From Parablautia muri (GTDB lineage Bacteria; Bacillota; Clostridia; Lachnospirales; Lachnospiraceae), in contig NZ_QZDT01000005.1 in NCBI RefSeq assembly GCF_009917485.1, positions 62,001-126,000 on the forward strand: a stretch of DNA of 64,000 bases, read 5' to 3'. Below the pieces are notes generated by a model, which did no database searches, had not been told where the DNA came from, and saw only the letters and a program-made list of their open reading frames with translations. Below are positions 59,562 to 64,000 of the stretch, piece by piece (the stretch's first letter is position 1; every line of letters begins with the position of its first letter). Position numbers and translations under genes: made by a program.

Positions 59562-61463
59562 TTAATGCTTGGAAGGATTCGCATTGCTTGCCACAATTTT
59601 CACCCTGCTCCACATATTGCTGATTTCCTTTCTGGTTTTCTCGTTATAAACAAACACCTCGTCAAATTCGCAATCCGTTCTGGGAATATAAGCGCTGATT
59701 CCCTCAAAATCACCCCCTGGGCCGGAAAGCACGTCCATAACCTCCTGGTTGGCCGAAGTATAGCCCACATAGCTGGAGTTATCATAAGCCCCCTCATAAT
59801 CGCTGGCAAAATTAATAAACGCATGGGCCAGCTCAGGATTTTTCGCATTTTTAGGAATCACCATGGCATCGGACCATAAATTGGTCCCTGTTTTGGGAAG
59901 GTAGAAGCCCATGTTCTCATTTTCGGCCATAACATAGGCCGCATCACCAGAATACATAAGCCCTAGCGCCCTTCTTCCCTGGGCCATATTATCGATAATT
60001 TCATCAGTGACAATTTCAGGCTCCATGGTCTCAACGCATCTTACCAGCCATTCATATGCCTCGTCCAGCTCCTTAGCATCTTCTGTGTTCATAGAATATC
60101 CCAAAGCCTTAAGGGCCATCATAAAGCTGTCCCGTTCGGAATCATATAAATAAATATCCCCCTGGTACTTTTCGTTCAAAAAGATATTGAATCCCTCCTG
60201 CTCAAGACTCTCTACATCTACCTTATTTTTGTCATATACAATCCCCACCGTTCCCCAGAAATATGGAATAGAGTACGCATTTTCCGGGTCATAGGAAAGC
60301 CCCTTCACCGCATCCGTCAATTTATCCATACAGGTCAGCTTTGTATGGTCTAATTTCTGCAAATATTCCTCCAAAATCAGCCTCTGAATCATATAATCGC
60401 TTGGCACAAGGATATCATAAGACTCTCCGTTTGCCACCTTGATATACATCTGCTCGTTTGAATCATAATTCTCCAGAATGACTTTCGCGCCGGTATCTTC
60501 CTCAAAATCGCCTATAATGTTCTCTCCGGTGTACTCGCCCCAATTATAAATATGCAGTATTTCCCCCTCAAAGGGCCTTTTCTCCTGCATATCGCCAAAC
60601 CGGACAAAAACGATACATCCTGCCGCACAGACAGCTGCCAGTGCGGCGGGAAGTAAAATTTTCTTTCTCTCTTTCTCCCTTTTCTGCCTTTTGGCAGCAA
60701 AGAGGGGCCCTACGTTAATGATCAAAAGCACAATGGTGATTATGCCTATCATCAAAGTAGACGCCGCATTGATGCTGGGGTTTATCCGTCTGCTCATGGT
60801 GTAAACCATAATACTTAAGTTTTTTACCCCGCCTCCTGTAACAAAGTAGGAAATAATAAAGTCATCCACCGACATTGTAAAGGCAATCAGCCCTCCTGAT
60901 ACAATTCCCGGCATAATCTGAGGGATGATGACCTTCATAAGAGCCTGCCAGGGAGTGGCTCCCAAATCCATAGCCGCATCCGCAAGGTCAGGGTCTAAAG
61001 AACGTATCTTTGGCATAACGGAAAGAATGACATAGGGAATGCAGAAGGCAATATGGGCAAGCAGCATGGTGATATATCCCTTTTCCACCCGAAAGGTAAT
61101 AAATAACAGCATAAGCCCTATGGCCGTCACAATTTCCGGATTCATCATAGGCAGATTGTCCACCTGCTCCATCAAATCCCGGATAAGCTTTTTGGATTTG
61201 CTAAGCCCTATGGCCGTAAACGTGCCCACCACAGTAGAAATGAAGGAGGCGATAACCGCAACACTGAACGTGGTATAGAGCGCCTCCAGCATCCCCCCTG
61301 TTTCCAGCATATGCTGATACCAGCGGAGTGATAAACCTGTAAAGACGGTCAGAGATTTTCCCTCATTAAATGAAAATACAATCATATAAATAATCGGAAG
61401 GTAGAAAAAGACAATCATCAAAGCCATCAACGCTTTTAAAACCGGACGTTTTCTTTTTTTCAT
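59562..61463 (-). CDS. potCD: Spermidine/putrescine ABC transporter permease fused to its binding protein (PotC-PotD)
   Basis: 633 aa. Residues 1-260 are PotC: six membrane segments and the EAA loop LADAAMDLGATPWQALMKVI followed by IPQIMPGI. A seventh hydrophobic segment near 270-290 then leads outside to residues about 300-633, a PotD-type polyamine-binding domain: HIYNWGEYTGENIIGDFEED, SYDILVPSDYMIQRLI, YFWGTVGIVYD and MYSGDAAYVMAENENMG. In the fusion the binding protein needs no lipid anchor. Starts 6 bp after potB. Confidence 0.92.
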   Translation of the reverse strand: MKKRKRPVLKALMALMIVFFYLPIIYMIVFSFNEGKSLTVFTGLSLRWYQHMLETGGMLEALYTTFSVAVIASFISTVVGTFTAIGLSKSKKLIRDLMEQVDNLPMMNPEIVTAIGLMLLFITFRVEKGYITMLLAHIAFCIPYVILSVMPKIRSLDPDLADAAMDLGATPWQALMKVIIPQIMPGIVSGGLIAFTMSVDDFIISYFVTGGGVKNLSIMVYTMSRRINPSINAASTLMIGIITIVLLIINVGPLFAAKRQKREKERKKILLPAALAAVCAAGCIVFVRFGDMQEKRPFEGEILHIYNWGEYTGENIIGDFEEDTGAKVILENYDSNEQMYIKVANGESYDILVPSDYMIQRLILEEYLQKLDHTKLTCMDKLTDAVKGLSYDPENAYSIPYFWGTVGIVYDKNKVDVESLEQEGFNIFLNEKYQGDIYLYDSERDSFMMALKALGYSMNTEDAKELDEAYEWLVRCVETMEPEIVTDEIIDNMAQGRRALGLMYSGDAAYVMAENENMGFYLPKTGTNLWSDAMVIPKNAKNPELAHAFINFASDYEGAYDNSSYVGYTSANQEVMDVLSGPGGDFEGISAYIPRTDCEFDEVFVYNEKTRKEISNMWSRVKIVASNANPSKH

Positions 61464-61468
61464 GACAG

Positions 61469-62308
61469 CTATGCCTCCTCCTTTCCGCCCTGATTACGCG
61501 CCTCCGCCTTATGTACACACATCATAAGAAGCATCATAATCACCGCAATAATCATAGATATTGCACTGCCAAAATTCCATTCTCCTACGGTAATAAACTG
61601 ATTTTCAATTACATTTCCAATCAAAAAATATTTGCCTCCCCCTAAGAGCTTGGGGATGAAAAAAGAACTGACCGCAGGCAAAAACACCAGCGTAATTCCA
61701 TTGACGACGCCCGGAATCGAAAGGGGCAGCGTAACCCGCCCAAAAGCCTGTATGGAATCCGCCCCCAAATCGGCAGCCGCCTCCAAAAGGGAATCATCCA
61801 TTTTGCAAAGAGTTGTATTGATCTGCAAAATCATAAACGGAATAAAGTTATACACCATCCCTAAAAGCACCGCCCCTTCGGTGTATAAAAGTTCCGTATT
61901 TCCCAATCCCAACATCTTAAGAAGCCGCTGTATAAGTCCGTCCTGGCTTAAAAGTCCAATCCATGCATAAGTTCTCACCAGCATATTGATCCACATAGGC
62001 ATGGTGATACAAAATACCAGAATATTCTGTACCCGCTCCTGACAATGTGAAATATAATACGCCACCGGATATCCTATCAACAGACAGATAATTGTGGTTT
62101 TAAAGGCGATCCAAAGAGAACGCCAAAGAATAATCAAAAAATCCGCATCGGTAAAAAATTTAACATAGTGTTCCAATGTAACGGAAAAAGAAATAATACT
62201 GTTTCCCGGCTGGGTAACCGAATAAAATGCAATCAAAGCCATAGGCAGCACCAGCATCAGTATGGACCAGACAATATAGGGAATTGCCATCTGTGAAAAT
62301 TTTTTCAT
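61469..62308 (-). CDS. potB: Spermidine/putrescine ABC transporter permease PotB
   Basis: 279 aa from MKKFSQMAIPYIVWSILMLV at 62308 (GGAGGGG upstream; open to 62356). Six membrane segments, EAA loop LEAAADLGADSIQAFGRVTL followed by PLSIPGV. It pairs with the PotC half of the next gene. The ribosome site is part of the leader repeat shared with GH3, GNAT and the DUF3221 lipoprotein. Confidence 0.92.
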   Translation of the reverse strand: MKKFSQMAIPYIVWSILMLVLPMALIAFYSVTQPGNSIISFSVTLEHYVKFFTDADFLIILWRSLWIAFKTTIICLLIGYPVAYYISHCQERVQNILVFCITMPMWINMLVRTYAWIGLLSQDGLIQRLLKMLGLGNTELLYTEGAVLLGMVYNFIPFMILQINTTLCKMDDSLLEAAADLGADSIQAFGRVTLPLSIPGVVNGITLVFLPAVSSFFIPKLLGGGKYFLIGNVIENQFITVGEWNFGSAISMIIAVIMMLLMMCVHKAEARNQGGKEEA

Positions 62309-62365
62309 TCTACCCCTCCATTCTTGCCAATACCCCGCAAATTTGGGCGCAAGCACAAATTTGTT

Positions 62366-62392
62366 GATTGAAAAATCTCTGATTTTTCAATC
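62366..62392. repeat. Hairpin in the potA-potB gap
   Basis: GATTGAAAAATC-TCT-GATTTTTCAATC, a perfect 12-bp stem with a 3-nt loop. It lies in the 175-bp gap between potA and potB and may end or stabilise the upstream mRNA. Confidence 0.6.
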
Positions 62393-62483
62393 TAACCTCC
62401 ATGCTTCCTCTTTGCAGAATCATAAATCCGGATAAAAAACACCCGCCTTTTCAGCCGTTTCCAGGCATTTTTTGCCTAAAAAC

Positions 62484-64000
62484 TTAATACACCATCCTAG
62501 ACATTACATGAATGTCTTCCGGGAAGAAGGTCAGTCCAACCTCCTGCCCCTCTTTAATATAGTCTGTGGTGTGGATTTTAAATTCCCGCCCCATTGTGGA
62601 AAAGGTGATCCGGTAGACTCCCTCCGCCACATTTTCAGGTTCAAAATCATAGTCCACACTGATATCCACACTTTGGCTCTCATCGCTTAATTTCCATGCC
62701 TGGGCGCTGGCCCAGGTTTTCATATCCGTATCCAGGGCCTGGGACTCCCTGATTTCCTCCGCCGTAGTCTGGAAGTTGAACGCCATAACCGCTTCGTTTG
62801 CTTTTTCATTGCTCACAAAGGGCTGATTGACCACGAAAATCGTCCGCTCGATACTGGTTCCGTTAGAAGTGGAAAATAAAACCGGATACTGGCCTTCTTC
62901 CTCTCTTACGTCAAATTCAATTCTGGAAATAGATATGTAGTCGTCCGTCTCAGGATTCCATGCCTGGGCGTTGGAGCGGGCCACCACTTCCTTATCGTCC
63001 AAGCTTTTTACATCCTCCAAATCCACGTAGAAATTGGTTGCACTGATTTTTTCTTTTCCATCCTCGCTGACCGCATCATGGCTGCGGATCACCTGCATAT
63101 TGACGGTTACCTGGGTACCGGGTATGGTTTCCACCATAACCTCATAATGCACACCCTTAAACAGAACACTGCGCACCTCTCCGGTCATCTTCCCCTTTTC
63201 TTTCCCCACAATATCAATATCCTCCGGACGGATTACCACATCCACCTGTTCCCTTTTCTTGAAGCCAAAATCCACGCAGTCAAACACAAGGTCGTCAAAC
63301 CAAACCTTGTAGTCTTCCAGCATCACCCCCGAAATAATATTACTCTCGCCGATAAAATTCGCCACATAACGGTTCGCCGGCTCATTATAAATCTCCTGGG
63401 GGGTACCCACCTGCTGGATTTCCCCGTTCTTCATCACCACAATTTTATCCGACATCGTCAGCGCTTCTTCCTGGTCATGGGTTACAAAAATAAACGTGAT
63501 GCCCACCTCCTGCTGAATACGCTTAAGCTCATACTGCATCTCCTGGCGCAGTTTAAGGTCAAGAGCGGCAAGGGGTTCATCCAGTAGTAAAACCTTAGGC
63601 TCATTTACAAGAGCCCTGGCGATGGCAACCCTCTGCTGCTGTCCCCCGGATAATAACGTGATATTCTTCCCTTCAAACCCCTCAAGGCCAATCAGCTTCA
63701 GCATTTTCATAACCTTCTGGTCAATCACATCCTTGCTGATTTTATTGATTTTAAGCCCAAAAGCAATATTTTCATATACATTCAAATGGGGAAACAATGC
63801 ATATTTTTGGAACACTGTATTTAACTCTCGCTTGTAAGGAGGCTTATGATTGATTTCCTCCCCCTTAAAAATAATCTTTCCCTCATCCGCATCTATAAAA
63901 CCGCCCAGAATCCTAAGCAGCGTTGTCTTCCCACAGCCGCTTGGGCCAAGAAGTGTAACAAATTCATTCTCATATATATCAAGATTTACTCCCTTTAATA
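62484..64000 (-). CDS. potA: Spermidine/putrescine ABC transporter ATPase PotA with an inserted repeat module; 5' end cut by window
   Basis: About 504 aa are visible and the N-terminus is beyond the edge. Walker [17 protein letters not shown] is followed by Q-loop [15 protein letters not shown], signature LLSGGQQQR, Walker [13 protein letters not shown] and the switch THDQEE. A TOBE domain starts near [14 protein letters not shown] but is interrupted for about 170 residues and resumes at [20 protein letters not shown]. The insert has two similar modules, each with an SNAQAW/ASAQAW phrase followed by beta strands. PotA is normally 350-380 aa. First gene of the potA-potB-potCD unit. Confidence 0.9.
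   Translation of the reverse strand, partial: LKGVNLDIYENEFVTLLGPSGCGKTTLLRILGGFIDADEGKIIFKGEEINHKPPYKRELNTVFQKYALFPHLNVYENIAFGLKINKISKDVIDQKVMKMLKLIGLEGFEGKNITLLSGGQQQRVAIARALVNEPKVLLLDEPLAALDLKLRQEMQYELKRIQQEVGITFIFVTHDQEEALTMSDKIVVMKNGEIQQVGTPQEIYNEPANRYVANFIGESNIISGVMLEDYKVWFDDLVFDCVDFGFKKREQVDVVIRPEDIDIVGKEKGKMTGEVRSVLFKGVHYEVMVETIPGTQVTVNMQVIRSHDAVSEDGKEKISATNFYVDLEDVKSLDDKEVVARSNAQAWNPETDDYISISRIEFDVREEEGQYPVLFSTSNGTSIERTIFVVNQPFVSNEKANEAVMAFNFQTTAEEIRESQALDTDMKTWASAQAWKLSDESQSVDISVDYDFEPENVAEGVYRITFSTMGREFKIHTTDYIKEGQEVGLTFFPEDIHVMSRMVY

Overview
The window looks like chromosomal DNA from a Gram-positive anaerobe of the class Clostridia, most likely a Lachnospiraceae gut commensal. 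This is an inference from gene content: TRAP and LplABC-type sugar uptake, YesMN-type regulators, clostridial lipoprotein signals, strong AGGAGG ribosome sites and a siroheme-type hem cluster. I saw no tRNA, rRNA, CRISPR array, prophage or full insertion sequence.

Region 1 (1-9.9 kb, minus strand) is a tetrapyrrole/sulfur cluster. In transcription order it holds two small genes, hemB, hemL, a CoA-disulfide reductase with a rhodanese domain, a siroheme [4Fe-4S] sulfite/nitrite-type reductase, hemA, and a HemC-CobA-HemD fusion that runs off the left edge. Together these make uroporphyrinogen III and precorrin-2 from glutamyl-tRNA and provide a siroheme enzyme. Region 2 (9.9-15.7 kb) is a decayed patch (AlbA_2-type regulator relic, shortened methyltransferase), then a heterodimeric ABC exporter under a TetR regulator with a clear promoter and operator. 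Region 3 (15.7-25.5 kb) is a hexuronate (galacturonate/glucuronate) catabolic locus. A minus-strand unit (lacI, dctP, dctQ, dctM, uxaC) is divergent from uxaA-uxaB, with a LacI-type palindrome at each promoter. A 22-copy 37-bp tandem repeat lies between dctM and uxaC.

Region 4 (25.6-36.2 kb) holds an MBL hydrolase, a marR-MATE pair (the MATE gene is frameshifted), an OmpR-type two-component system, a second MATE exporter and a large solute-binding lipoprotein. The last two genes sit between two inverted copies of a small palindromic mobile element. Region 5 (36.3-48.8 kb) is a glycoside utilisation locus: YesN/YesM-type regulators, an LplB-LplC-type ABC importer with its lipoprotein, a GH36 alpha-galactosidase and a GH3 beta-glucosidase with reversed domain order. 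Region 6 (48.9-59.4 kb) is a mixed accessory region: an orphan DegT aminotransferase, LysE exporter, lipoproteins, LysR, a YefM-YoeB toxin-antitoxin pair, an AlbA_2 regulator split by an 8-bp tandem duplication, a sodium:alanine symporter and a GNAT acetyltransferase. Region 7 (59.5-64 kb) is a polyamine importer: potA (cut by the right edge, with an unusual insert), potB and a potC-potD fusion.

Repetitive small elements run through the window: a 37-bp hairpin repeat family, a 59-bp hairpin repeat, a MITE-like family with GTTACTTT ends and 8-bp target duplications, and a roughly 27-bp leader that ends in the ribosome binding site of four unrelated genes. These, and the disrupted PotA insert, are the most unusual content.
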